A stretch of 64,000 nt of DNA, taken from contig NZ_CP084469.1 of NCBI RefSeq assembly GCF_020405205.1, positions 1,426,001-1,490,000 of the forward strand. The letters are read 5' to 3'. The position numbers and the translations under genes were made by a program. This stretch comes from Natrinema salinisoli. Its GTDB lineage: Archaea; Halobacteriota; Halobacteria; Halobacteriales; Natrialbaceae. Positions 17,531 to 25,977 of this stretch are shown here, piece after piece. The first letter of the stretch is position 1; every line of letters starts with the position of its first letter. The notes under the pieces were generated by a model, which saw only the letters and a list, made by a program, of their open reading frames with translations, made no database searches and was not told where the DNA came from.

Positions 17531-19168
17531 TCAGCTCGTTCCGTGGACCGTCACCGTCCGCGTGTCGCTCGCATGCGGCGAGCGCACCGTTACCGGAAAC
17601 GTGTCGTCGTTTCGCACGGGATAGGTTTCGTACCCGAGCGAAACCGTCGTCGTCTCGCCGGGTGCGAGCGTCACGCTCGTGACATCGACGACCTCGGGCG
17701 TCCGGCCGACCACGAGTTCGACGTCGTGGGTCCCGGCGGCGTCTCCGACGTTCTCTACTGCGGCAGTGGCCGAAAGCCACTCACCGCCGGTCACCGGCGC
17801 GTTCGTCCCGGTTACCGAGACTGCGAACGTCACTTGACCGCTCTCTTCGTTCCCGTCCCCGCTACGGCCGTGAACGAGCACCGATTGCGAGGCAGTATCG
17901 TCGCCCGTCCGCACCCGAACGGGGAACTCGTCGTCGTTTTCCACGGGATACGTCTCGTACCCCAGCGAAACCGTCGTCGTATCCCCCTCATCGACGGTCA
18001 CCGACTGCGTATCCACCGTCGTCGGATCGTGGCCGACGACGAGTTCGACGTCGCGGCCGGCCGGTCCGTTACCCGTGTTCTCCAGCGTGGCCGTCACCTC
18101 GAGCCGCTCCCCGCCAGTCACCGGCGTATTCGTCTCGAGGCCCGTCACCTCGAGCTGTCCCTGTGAACCGGCGTCGTCTGTTCCGATGACGGTGACGTCC
18201 GTCTCCGAGGCGTCGGTTCGCGTCTCGACGCGAACGGGAAACGTCTGCGTGTTGCGGACGGTGGCAGTCGTGAACTCGAGCCGGACGGTCGCGGTGTTCC
18301 CCGCGAACACCTCGAGCGTTTCGCTGTCGACGTGCGTGGGATCGTGGCCGACGATCAGGTCGGCCGCCACGTCGACGAACCCGTGATACGTGGAGTTACC
18401 GTCGATTTCGATCTCGGCCTCGACGAGGAGGTCCTCGCCTGCCCGGACCGGCGCGTTCGTGCCGGTAATCGTGGCACCGCGCCACGCGATGACCGACGGG
18501 CCCTCGGTGCGGGCGGTCGATAGCCGGCCGTCGCGACACGCGACCCACCCCATCATCGGATACTCACCAATGAACCAGATGGCGTCCCCGCCGGTCGTCT
18601 CGTACGTCACCGTCGCCGTCGACCCCGACAGGTCAGCGTTATCGACGTACGTCGCGTTGCGGCCCTCCTGCCAGAAGAGCTGCTGGAGCGTCTCGTGATC
18701 GTCGGCCGCGGACGCGGACACCTCGATCTCGTCGCGGACGGTGATCGTGGCGTCCGGTCCCGGGTCAGGCGTCACGTCGACGCTCGGTGAGCCGGGGGCC
18801 GCCTCGGTGACCTCGACGGTCCAGGAGACGGACCGCCCGTCGACGGTCACGCTCACCTCGCAGAGCCCCGGCTCCTCGAACCGACCGTAAGCGGCCGGCT
18901 GTCCCGTTACGTGGGTATAACTGTAGAACGGCGCGCCCGGGTCGATCTCGTTCCCAGTGCTAGCATCGATTCGCCACTCCGTTGCAGTCGGTTCGACGCC
19001 GGGAGTCGCCGCGGCTTCGAAGAGGATCTCACCCCCCGGTCGAACTGTCGTCGCGTCGTCGACCGGGCAGACGCGCTCGAGCGAAACTGTCTGCGCGGTT
19101 CCGACCCTCGTCGGCGCGAGCGCGCCCATGCTACCCCCCACCGCCGTAACGTATTCTCGCCGCCGCAT
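17531..19168 (-). CDS. Secreted CARDB-domain protein
   Basis: A 545-residue protein with an N-terminal RRREYV sequence and hydrophobic stretch ending near GTAQT, resembling a Tat-type export signal. A beta-rich N-terminal part (30-225) contains a WFIGEYPMMGWVACRDG segment. Three CARDB-like Ig repeats follow at about 230-330, 345-440 and 455-545. The last two share TTTVSLGYETYPV almost word for word, which points to recent internal duplication or conversion. CARDB repeats are common in cell-surface adhesion proteins of haloarchaea. No C-terminal anchor is visible, so it is probably secreted or bound to the S-layer. The ligand is unknown. Confidence 0.82.
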   Translation of the reverse strand: MRRREYVTAVGGSMGALAPTRVGTAQTVSLERVCPVDDATTVRPGGEILFEAAATPGVEPTATEWRIDASTGNEIDPGAPFYSYTHVTGQPAAYGRFEEPGLCEVSVTVDGRSVSWTVEVTEAAPGSPSVDVTPDPGPDATITVRDEIEVSASAADDHETLQQLFWQEGRNATYVDNADLSGSTATVTYETTGGDAIWFIGEYPMMGWVACRDGRLSTARTEGPSVIAWRGATITGTNAPVRAGEDLLVEAEIEIDGNSTYHGFVDVAADLIVGHDPTHVDSETLEVFAGNTATVRLEFTTATVRNTQTFPVRVETRTDASETDVTVIGTDDAGSQGQLEVTGLETNTPVTGGERLEVTATLENTGNGPAGRDVELVVGHDPTTVDTQSVTVDEGDTTTVSLGYETYPVENDDEFPVRVRTGDDTASQSVLVHGRSGDGNEESGQVTFAVSVTGTNAPVTGGEWLSATAAVENVGDAAGTHDVELVVGRTPEVVDVTSVTLAPGETTTVSLGYETYPVRNDDTFPVTVRSPHASDTRTVTVHGTS

Positions 19169-19391
19169 ACGGTATCACTCGTCATACAGGGCGGTATAGC
19201 TAACACAACCTTGGCGATACGAACGCACTTGATGAAACGAGTATGTCGCTCACCGAGAGGTCGTGACTGACACGTTTGTCTCGCCAGGGCCGCTAAGACG
19301 AATCACGAGTTGGTTCGGTACCCCGTCGCTTCCCTTCCCTCAACGTGTGTCTCGAAAGGGTTTTTCGGCCCGGCCGGTTGCATACTGACAA

Positions 19392-20504
19392 ATGGGGCTC
19401 GAGGACGAAATCGAGGAAATCGAGGACGAAATAGCCAATACGCCCTACAACAAGTCGACGGAGGCCCACATCGGCCGGCTGAAGTCGAAGCTCGCGGAGA
19501 AGAAGGAGAAACTCGAGACCCAGCAGTCCGGGTCGGGTGGCGGCGGCGGCTACTCCGTCGAGAAACACGGCGATGCCACGGTCGCACTGGTCGGATTCCC
19601 GAGCGTCGGCAAGTCCTCGCTGCTGAACTCGCTGACCAACGCCGAAAGCGAGACGGGGTCCTACGAGTTCACGACGCTGGACGTCAATCCGGGGATGCTG
19701 AACCACCGCGGCGCGAACATCCAGTTGCTCGACGTGCCGGGACTGATCGAGGGCGCGGCGGCCGGGAAAGGCGGCGGCCAGCAGGTGCTCGCGGTCGTTC
19801 GGAACGCCGACCTCATCATCTTCATGCTCTCGGTGTTCGAACTCGAGCAGTACGACCGGCTCCAGGAAGAGCTGTACGACATCAATATCCGCGTCGATCA
19901 GGAGCCCCCGAAAGTCACGGTTCGCCCGAAGATCAAAGACGGCATCAAGATCACCTCGAGCACCGAGCAGGACCTCGACGAGGATACGATCAAGCAGGTC
20001 ATCCGCGAGCACGGCTACGTCAACGCCGTCGTCAACCTGCAAGAGAACGTCACCATCGACCGGCTGGTCGACGGGCTGATGGAGAACCGCGAGTACATCC
20101 CATCGATCACCTGCGTCAACAAGGTCGACCTGATCGATCCCGACTACAAGGAGACGGTCGACGAGCAGTTGCGCGAGCGCGACTTAGATCCCGAGGAGGT
20201 CACCTTCATCAGCGCCGAGGAGGAGAAGGGCCTCGACGTACTCAAAGACCGAATCTGGGAGCGACTGGGTCTCATCCGGGTTTACATGGACAAACCGGGC
20301 CGCGGGATCGACTGGGAGGAGCCGCTCGTCATCGAGCAGGGAACCACCGTCGGCGAGGCCATCGAAAAACTCGGCGGCGAGATGGAAGAGCGCTTCCGCT
20401 TCGCCCGCGTAACCGGTTCCAGCGCGGCCCACGACCAGCAACAGGTCGGGAAGGATCACGTGCTCGAGGACGAGGACGTGTTGAAGCTGATTCTGCGGCG
20501 ATAA
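19392..20504 (+). CDS. drg: DRG/Obg-family translation-associated GTPase
   Basis: A 370-residue GTPase. The N-terminal coiled region starts MGLEDEIEEIEDEI, followed by a Gly-rich linker. The G1 motif is GFPSVGKSS near 67-75, G3 is DVPGLIEG, and a late G4 NKVD sits near 243. The C-terminal TGS domain (about 295-370) includes GTTVGEAIEKLG. Length and order match the universal archaeal/eukaryotic DRG (developmentally regulated GTP-binding) family, thought to bind translating ribosomes. It is a core gene. The ATG at 19392 follows an AT-richer stretch. No operon partners; convergent to nothing nearby. Confidence 0.95.
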   Translation: MGLEDEIEEIEDEIANTPYNKSTEAHIGRLKSKLAEKKEKLETQQSGSGGGGGYSVEKHGDATVALVGFPSVGKSSLLNSLTNAESETGSYEFTTLDVNPGMLNHRGANIQLLDVPGLIEGAAAGKGGGQQVLAVVRNADLIIFMLSVFELEQYDRLQEELYDINIRVDQEPPKVTVRPKIKDGIKITSSTEQDLDEDTIKQVIREHGYVNAVVNLQENVTIDRLVDGLMENREYIPSITCVNKVDLIDPDYKETVDEQLRERDLDPEEVTFISAEEEKGLDVLKDRIWERLGLIRVYMDKPGRGIDWEEPLVIEQGTTVGEAIEKLGGEMEERFRFARVTGSSAAHDQQQVGKDHVLEDEDVLKLILRR

Positions 20505-20721
20505 CCGGGACGGCCCGGTCGCCCGCTCGTATCCGTCACCGCGCTCGCTTCGGAATAGTATTCGCGGAAAACGATTTAAATAATTACAGATATTCTGTAT
20601 GATAGAGTTTAGGCCACTAATACGGCCATTCACATATATCTCCTCAGTCTAAAATGATTGATTTGACAGTATTCGGATCGGAACGGTGAAGAATATACGA
20701 CAGCCCGAAGACTAGGTACGT
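20505..20721. other. AT-rich intergenic region with a palindrome, upstream of the NhaC gene
   Basis: This 217-bp stretch is much more AT-rich than its neighbours. It contains the palindrome TACAGA-TAT-TCTGTA (20585-20599) and a TATA-like ATATAC (20693-20698), 27 nt before the NhaC ATG, consistent with a leaderless mRNA. The palindrome could be an operator or part of a terminator region for the DRG gene. No coding potential was seen. Confidence 0.5.
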
Positions 20722-22437
20722 ATGGCTGAATTCGGCGCACTCTCGCTGGCTCCGCCGCTGCTCGCGATCGTCCTCGCGATCTGGACGCGGCGGCCGATCC
20801 TGTCGCTGTTCCTCGGGATCTGGTCGGGCGGAGTCATCGCGACCGGAAGCATCGGCATCGGACAAACGTTCGAGTGGATCACCGGAGCGATCGCGGACGT
20901 GTTCCACGCGAATATCCTAGTGTTCACCCTCCTGCTCGGATCGGGCGTGGCGCTGATCTGGCGACTCGGTGGCGCGAGCGCCGTCCGCAACTGGGCGACG
21001 AGCCGGCTCGAAACCCAGCGCAAGACCGGGTTGGCGACGTGGGGGCTGGGAATACTCCTGTTTTTCGACGATTACGCCAACACGGCGATCGTCGGCAGTA
21101 CGATGCGCGAGATTTCCGATCAGATGCGGATCTCCCGCGAAAAACTCTCCTACATCGTCGACTCGACTGCCGCGCCCGTCGCGACGATCGGGCTCTCGAG
21201 CTGGGTCGCGTTCCAGCTCTCGATGATCGACGAGGGATACACTGCCCTCGTCGACAGCGACGACTACGCCGTCACCGCGGCCGACACACCGGGCGTGTTC
21301 GAGACGTTCGTCGGCTCGATTCCGTTCAACACGTACTCCCTGCTCGCGATCGTCATGGTGGGGGTCATCGTCCTCTCACAGCGCGACTACGGGGAGATGC
21401 TCGACGCCGAGCACCGATCCTGGCAGACCGGGAAGGTAAACCGCGACGAGGCACAGCCCCTCCAGGAAGTCGAGAAGGATCTGGGCTCGCCGATCGAGGA
21501 TCGGCCGATGCTCCGGACGTTCTTCGCACCGATCGTCGTCCTGGTCGCGGTCACGCTCTCCGGGGCGTTCTGGACCGGCTATCAGTCGTGGCTCGACGAA
21601 CAGGCCGAGGCGGACGCGACGACGTCGCTCGAGACCGCCATCGGAAACGACGGCGTCATCCAGATACTGGTCGACGTCGTCGGCGCGGGGGATTTCGCCG
21701 CCGCGCTCGTCTGGGGCTCGTTCGCGATGGTCGCGACCCTGATCCTCATCGGACTGGCCTACGACCTCTTCGACCTCGGTGACAGTGTCGACACGATTCT
21801 AGACGGCTTCTCCCTGATGCTGACCGCGGTGACGATCCTGGTCCTCGCCTGGGCGATCAGCGCGGTCGCCGAGGAACTCGGCACGGGAAGATACGTCGCT
21901 GGCGTCGCGGAAGGGGTCGTCTCGCCGGCCGTCCTCCCGATCGTCGTGTTGCTCGTGTCCGCCTTCGTCGCGTTCACCATGGGCTCGTCGTGGGCGACGA
22001 TGGGCATCGTCACGCCGATCTCGATCCGCGTCGCCTACGAACTCACCGGCACGTTCGAACTCATGCCGGTGATGGTCGGGGCGGTGTTCTCGGGCGCGAT
22101 CTTCGGCGATCACTCGTCGCCGATCTCCGACACCTCGGTGCTCTCGGCGACGTTCACCGGGGCCGATCTCATCGATCACATCCGCACGCAGCTCTACTAC
22201 GCCGGAACCGTCCTGTTCGTCGTGGTCGTCTGTTACGCGCTTTACGGCTTCCTCGGCGTTCCGTGGATGGTCTTCCTTCCCCTCGGAGTCGTCCTGCTTG
22301 TCGGACTCGTCTACGGGCTCTCGGAGATCGACGCCCAGCGCAAGGGCCTCGCTCCCAGGGCCTCCTCGACCGACGTCGACCGCACCGGTCGAGAGCCCGA
22401 GGCCGAACCCGGATCCGCCCCGGAAGACCTCGATTAG
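20722..22437 (+). CDS. NhaC-family Na+/H+ antiporter
   Basis: A 571-residue polytopic protein with about 12 membrane segments. NhaC-type signatures are FLGIWSGGVIATG near 32-44, FFDDYANTAIVGSTMR near 115-130, and GAIFGDHSSPISDTSVLSA near 460-478, where the D/H/S residues belong to the ion pathway. It exchanges Na+ for H+ (or carries an organic substrate in some relatives). The C-terminus ends in a hydrophilic acidic tail. The start is supported by the TATA box 27 nt upstream. This window also contains a full Mrp antiporter, so Na+ extrusion is served by two systems. Confidence 0.9.
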   Translation: MAEFGALSLAPPLLAIVLAIWTRRPILSLFLGIWSGGVIATGSIGIGQTFEWITGAIADVFHANILVFTLLLGSGVALIWRLGGASAVRNWATSRLETQRKTGLATWGLGILLFFDDYANTAIVGSTMREISDQMRISREKLSYIVDSTAAPVATIGLSSWVAFQLSMIDEGYTALVDSDDYAVTAADTPGVFETFVGSIPFNTYSLLAIVMVGVIVLSQRDYGEMLDAEHRSWQTGKVNRDEAQPLQEVEKDLGSPIEDRPMLRTFFAPIVVLVAVTLSGAFWTGYQSWLDEQAEADATTSLETAIGNDGVIQILVDVVGAGDFAAALVWGSFAMVATLILIGLAYDLFDLGDSVDTILDGFSLMLTAVTILVLAWAISAVAEELGTGRYVAGVAEGVVSPAVLPIVVLLVSAFVAFTMGSSWATMGIVTPISIRVAYELTGTFELMPVMVGAVFSGAIFGDHSSPISDTSVLSATFTGADLIDHIRTQLYYAGTVLFVVVVCYALYGFLGVPWMVFLPLGVVLLVGLVYGLSEIDAQRKGLAPRASSTDVDRTGREPEAEPGSAPEDLD

Positions 22438-22485
22438 ACCGCCGTCTCCGCCATATTTTTGCCGTCCGCAAGACAGAGCTAGCGT

Positions 22486-23274
22486 ATGGACGGAACGCTC
22501 GACCACACGATGATCCGCGTCGCCGACCTCGAGGAATCGCTCGACTGGTATCGGACCCACCTCGAGTACGAGGAGAAGGATCGCCACGAGGGCGACGGCT
22601 TCACCATCGTCTATCTCGGGCCCGAGGAGATGCACGAGGAGGGAGCGATGCTCGAGATCACCCACAACGAGGGCGAGGAGCCCGAGGTGGGCGACGCCTG
22701 GGGACACATCGCGGTACGGGTCCCGGAGGGCGAACTCGAGGACTACTACCAGCAGCTCATGGACGAGGGCGTCGAGGACTACCGCGATCCCCAATCCTGT
22801 GGGGGCCGCTACGCCTTCGTCAAAGATCCCGACGGCCACGAGATCGAGATCGTCCAACGTGACGAGGGCGCGCTCTGGTCGCTCGATCACACCATGATCC
22901 GCGTCGAGGACGCCGACGAGGCGCTGGGCTTCTGGACGCGCAAGTTCGAGTACGACGAGGTCGGCCGCTGGGAGTCCGACACGTTCGCGAACTACTTCGT
23001 CGAGCCCACGGACGCCGCTGACGAGGCGATGTCCGTCGAACTCACCTACAATTACGACGGCCGGAGCTACGACATGGGCGACGCCTGGGGCCACCTCTGT
23101 GTCCGCCTCGACGACCTCCACGAGGACTGGGACCAGCTCCTGGTGCGCGAAGCCGCGGACTACCGCGATCCCGAGAGCTGTGACGACATGTACGCCTTCA
23201 CGAAGGATCAGGACGGCCACGAGATCGAACTCATCGAGCGCGACCTCGAGGCCGATTCGCTGTTCCCGTTCTAA
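22486..23274 (+). CDS. Duplicated VOC-family (glyoxalase/dioxygenase fold) protein
   Basis: A 262-residue protein made of two homologous VOC domains (about 1-125 and 126-255). Each begins LDHTMIRV and ends DPDGHEIEIVQRD or DQDGHEIELIERD, and each contains GDAWGH. The conserved His at the start, the internal Glu/His in EITHN or ELTYN with AWGH, and the terminal Glu form plausible metal sites in both halves. GDAWGH with SCGGRYAF and DGHEIE is reminiscent of glyoxalase I, but the substrate is not certain. A TATA-like CATATTTT (22452-22459) lies about 30 nt before the ATG. Tandem duplication in one chain is common for this fold. Confidence 0.88.
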   Translation: MDGTLDHTMIRVADLEESLDWYRTHLEYEEKDRHEGDGFTIVYLGPEEMHEEGAMLEITHNEGEEPEVGDAWGHIAVRVPEGELEDYYQQLMDEGVEDYRDPQSCGGRYAFVKDPDGHEIEIVQRDEGALWSLDHTMIRVEDADEALGFWTRKFEYDEVGRWESDTFANYFVEPTDAADEAMSVELTYNYDGRSYDMGDAWGHLCVRLDDLHEDWDQLLVREAADYRDPESCDDMYAFTKDQDGHEIELIERDLEADSLFPF

Positions 23275-23367
23275 ACCGGCCGCGTTCGGGTCTCGGCGGG
23301 AGCCTCGATCGCTCTCCGTCTCGTGCGAAGCGGACTGCTATTTCGGGCGCAATCCCCTCTCGAGGAG

Positions 23368-23751
23368 TTACAGGTCGGGTATCGGAACGACGACGACCGG
23401 CCGGTCCGCGTCGGCGAGAACCCGTCGCGCGGTCGATCCGAGCGTGCGCGTCGCGTCGGGATCACCGCTGTGCGTTCCGATGACGATTTCGTCGACGTCG
23501 GAGGCCGCCGCTGCCTCGCGGAGCGCCTCCGCAGGGGTCCCGGTTCGAAGTTCGGTCTCGACCTCGCCGACGGTCGCGAGCCGAACGGGGGCGACGTTGA
23601 GCGCTTCCTCGCCGTCTCGGCGGGCGGTCGGGTCGTCGGGCGATTCGACGGCGATCACGGTGACGGTGTCGTCGGGACCGGCCCGATCGACGAGGTAGTC
23701 ACAGATCGCTGCCGTCGTATGGACGGAGTCGGTTCCAGCGAGGTACTGCAC
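23368..23751 (-). CDS. Universal stress protein (UspA family)
   Basis: A 127-residue Rossmann-like protein with VIAVESPDD after strand 2, the variable helix region RTGTPAEALREAA, DVDEIVIGTHSGD and the ATP-loop-like pattern G-x2-G-x9-G-(S/T) in GTHSGDPDATRTLGST, ending DRPVVVVP. This indicates a nucleotide-binding Usp. I start at the GTG at 23751 (protein V/M-QYLAGTDS); no ATG fits and further upstream residues are basic. The N-terminus is slightly shorter than in typical Usp proteins. Function is stress-related and partner-dependent; nothing more specific can be said. Confidence 0.8.
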   Translation of the reverse strand: MQYLAGTDSVHTTAAICDYLVDRAGPDDTVTVIAVESPDDPTARRDGEEALNVAPVRLATVGEVETELRTGTPAEALREAAAASDVDEIVIGTHSGDPDATRTLGSTARRVLADADRPVVVVPIPDL

Positions 23752-23947
23752 AGCGGTACTTCGGTGAGGGCCTCGAAGAAACCTGCGGACCGCACGCGCG
23801 ACGCACCGGAACAGCGGTGGATTTTCCGACCCAGAAAACGCGCTCGTAGTACTAATACGACGGCACGAAACGACGCACACGGGGGACGAGAGATCATCCC
23901 CACATCCCGATCCCCCGAACTTCCCCGCATCCGATCATCCCAGGGCC

Positions 23948-24034
23948 GCGACGCGTGCCCGACACGTCCCCCCGACCGCCTCCTCGGGACGTGTCGCGTC
24001 GCTTGGCCCTCCTCACGTCACCGTCCCCGGTGAC
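23948..24034. other. Two adjacent strong hairpins in the Usp / DUF7521-type gene gap
   Basis: The 331-nt gap 23752-24082 has no gene. It contains an 11-bp stem CGACACGTCCC/GGGACGTGTCG (23960-23970 with 23986-23996), extended by GCGACG/CGTCGC (23948-23953 with 23997-24002), and a second stem GTCACCG-TCCC-CGGTGAC (24017-24034). They lie 50-135 nt downstream of the DUF7521-type gene, on its strand. They could be a terminator or mRNA-3'-end structure, or a small RNA. Confidence 0.45.
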
Positions 24035-24082
24035 ACTGGGATCGCTTCGGCCCGACACGGTTGCCGGTGAGCGACGAACCGA

Positions 24083-24394
24083 TCAATGATTGCCGTACAG
24101 GGAGTAGGTAATCGCGACGAGGCCACACAGTCGACTCACGTTCTCGAGGAATGCGATGACGATCCGATCCGGACTGACGACCGTCGTGAGCACGACGTTG
24201 ACGAGGAACGGACACAGCGTCAACAGGAGGAGTCCGATCGCGAGATAGAGCATCGACGAGGCATCGTTCCGTCGGTATCCCCGATAAGCCTGATAGGCGA
24301 TAATCGTCCCGAAGAGTGCGACGAGGAAGAGGCTCGCAACGGTCAACAGCTCAAACAGGCTCGCCTGATCGATCCTGACGACGGTCCGACTCAT
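24083..24394 (-). CDS. Small membrane protein (DUF7521-type), partner of the wHTH gene
   Basis: A 103-residue protein with three hydrophobic helices (about 13-34, 47-68 and 80-98), including FLVALFGTIIAYQAYRGYRRND and LAIGLLLLTLCPFL. This fits the haloarchaeal DUF7521-type membrane family, usually encoded after a winged-helix gene (family number from memory). The ATG at 24394 overlaps the stop of that gene in an ATGA arrangement, which fixes the start and suggests translational coupling. It may transmit or anchor a membrane signal for the regulator; this is inference from gene order. Confidence 0.78.
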   Translation of the reverse strand: MSRTVVRIDQASLFELLTVASLFLVALFGTIIAYQAYRGYRRNDASSMLYLAIGLLLLTLCPFLVNVVLTTVVSPDRIVIAFLENVSRLCGLVAITYSLYGNH

Positions 24395-24762
24395 CGCATC
24401 CCCTCCCACATGCGAGTGAACTTGTCGGCGACGTCTTCCTCACTGTAGGTCACGTCGAGCGAAAACGAGCCGTCGTCCAGCGAGAGCTCCAGTCTGTCGA
24501 GGTTCGCACTGTAGACGCTGTAGTGGTTGCCGTCGGGTGCGAGCTCCGTCTCTTCGGTAACGAGGTGACACTCCTCGAGGCGGTCGAGCCGCCGATAGAT
24601 CGTCGGGAGGGAGGCGTCACACCGTTCGCTCAGTGTACTGGCAGACATGGGTTCGACGCTGGTGTGGGTGAGGATATCTCGCGCATACTCGTCGTCGAGC
24701 ACTGCGAGCAGTGTCGATAGGTCGGTTTCCTCACTCACTGGTATAGCTGTTCGTTCCGGCAT
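24391..24762 (-). CDS. Winged-helix (ArsR-like) transcriptional regulator
   Basis: A 123-residue protein with a wHTH core: LLAVLDDEYARDILTH, then MSASTLSERCDASLPTIYRRLDRLEE (helix-turn-helix, about 35-65) and a beta wing ending SVYSANLDRLEL. It is a haloarchaeal ArsR-like regulator and is clearly related to the protein at 61260-61592, which shares the DD-AR-IL and YRR-DRLEE patterns. It overlaps the downstream DUF7521-type gene by 4 nt. The start is taken at the ATG 24762 (MPERTAIP); an alternative at 24771 adds three residues. Targets are unknown. Confidence 0.82.
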   Translation of the reverse strand: MPERTAIPVSEETDLSTLLAVLDDEYARDILTHTSVEPMSASTLSERCDASLPTIYRRLDRLEECHLVTEETELAPDGNHYSVYSANLDRLELSLDDGSFSLDVTYSEEDVADKFTRMWEGMR

Positions 24763-25043
24763 GGCTATCAAAAGCGGTCCGGTTTTTCTGGGCGAGAAAA
24801 TACGGTCCCCAATCCCGCGGGGTGGCGAATACGTGTACGAACGCGTTCAACAAGCGCTCCAGCAGACGTAGCGCCGGCTGTCGAGCCCCCTCATCCACAG
24901 GAGCCGATCTCCGATCCCCGTCCAGTCCGACGTTTCGGAAACTGGGTCGGTAGATTCCGTCTATCGATATGACGGACACGATCACGGAGTGGAGCGAGGG
25001 GCCGACGGACCGTCGTATCCGGCCGCGATCGGCCGGCTTCCGT

Positions 25044-25784
25044 TCAGTCTTGACCGTCTACCCACTCGAGCCAGCCGAACAGTCGCTCGAGCAGCCGTTC
25101 TTCGCCGGCAGCCGAAAACCGGTGCCCCTCGCCCGCGAAACGCTCGACGAGGACGTCGGTCTCGAGTCGCCGGGCGGCATCGAAGCTATCGACGGGGTCG
25201 ACGACGTCGTCGGCACCGCCGTGAAAGATCGCTACCGGAATCGCGAGCATTTCTACGACGTCCGCGAAGGGGTACCGCTCGAGGGCGTCGAAAAACCGGT
25301 GGTCGATTCGCTCCCCGGTATCGAACGTCCACTCACCCTCGCGGTCGACGATCGCTCGATACTCGTCGAACGTCTCGGTGGTAGACACGGGCGCACGTGT
25401 GGCGACCGCATCGACCCGGTCGTCCTCGGCGGCGGCGTGGAGCGCGACTTTGCCGCCGAAGCTCGAGCCGAACAGGACGTAGCTGCTCGGGTCGAAGTAG
25501 TCCACGACGTGGCGAAGATCAGCGAGCCGCGCCTCGAGCGTCGAGTCGACGAACTCACCGGCGGACTCGCCACAGCCCCTGGCGTCGAACCGGACGGCGT
25601 TGTACCCCGCCTCGCGAGCCCGCTGACACCGCCGTTCGTAGCTGCCGGACTTGTCACTGCGAAGGCCGTGGCAGAAGACGAGCCAGTCGTCGGAATCACT
25701 CTCGTGATGGACGGCCGCGAGCGTCGGAGTCGAATCCGTCCCAGTTGCCATCCCCTCGATCGGGATGCTGTGTGATTGGGGCAT
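25044..25784 (-). CDS. Alpha/beta-hydrolase
   Basis: A 246-residue alpha/beta hydrolase. The oxyanion region is VFCHGLRSDKSG, followed by FDARGCGESAGE. The nucleophile elbow FGSSFGGKVAL has its Ser near residue 106; the acid is in HGGADDVVDP and the His in FAGEGHRFS near the C-terminus, so the catalytic triad is complete. The layout is closest to the dienelactone-hydrolase/YheT-like peptidase S9-type group; the substrate is unknown. The ATG at 25784 is chosen; the longer open frame upstream crosses the divergent S49 promoter and gene. Single gene. Confidence 0.85.
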   Translation of the reverse strand: MPQSHSIPIEGMATGTDSTPTLAAVHHESDSDDWLVFCHGLRSDKSGSYERRCQRAREAGYNAVRFDARGCGESAGEFVDSTLEARLADLRHVVDYFDPSSYVLFGSSFGGKVALHAAAEDDRVDAVATRAPVSTTETFDEYRAIVDREGEWTFDTGERIDHRFFDALERYPFADVVEMLAIPVAIFHGGADDVVDPVDSFDAARRLETDVLVERFAGEGHRFSAAGEERLLERLFGWLEWVDGQD

Positions 25785-25944
25785 TCGTTTCTCGACGGAC
25801 GGTTCCGAACACCTTGACAGCGGTGGTCCGGCAAGCGGTGTCCGGCCGCTTCTGTCGACCGATGCGCTCCGGGGACCTGGTCTCGAAACGGCGACGGTCC
25901 CGACGACCATCAAGGCTTTTTCTGACCGAGAAAATGGCAGTACG

Positions 25945-25954
25945 TAATTATGTA
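25945..25954 (+). promoter_or_regulatory. TATA-like promoter of the S49 / DUF4350 operon
   Basis: TAATTATGTA at 25945-25954 is 28 nt before the ATG at 25978, giving a leaderless or nearly leaderless mRNA. It lies in the divergent spacer shared with the hydrolase gene. Confidence 0.5.
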
Positions 25955-25977
25955 TTGCTGCTACGAACCGCCGCCGC

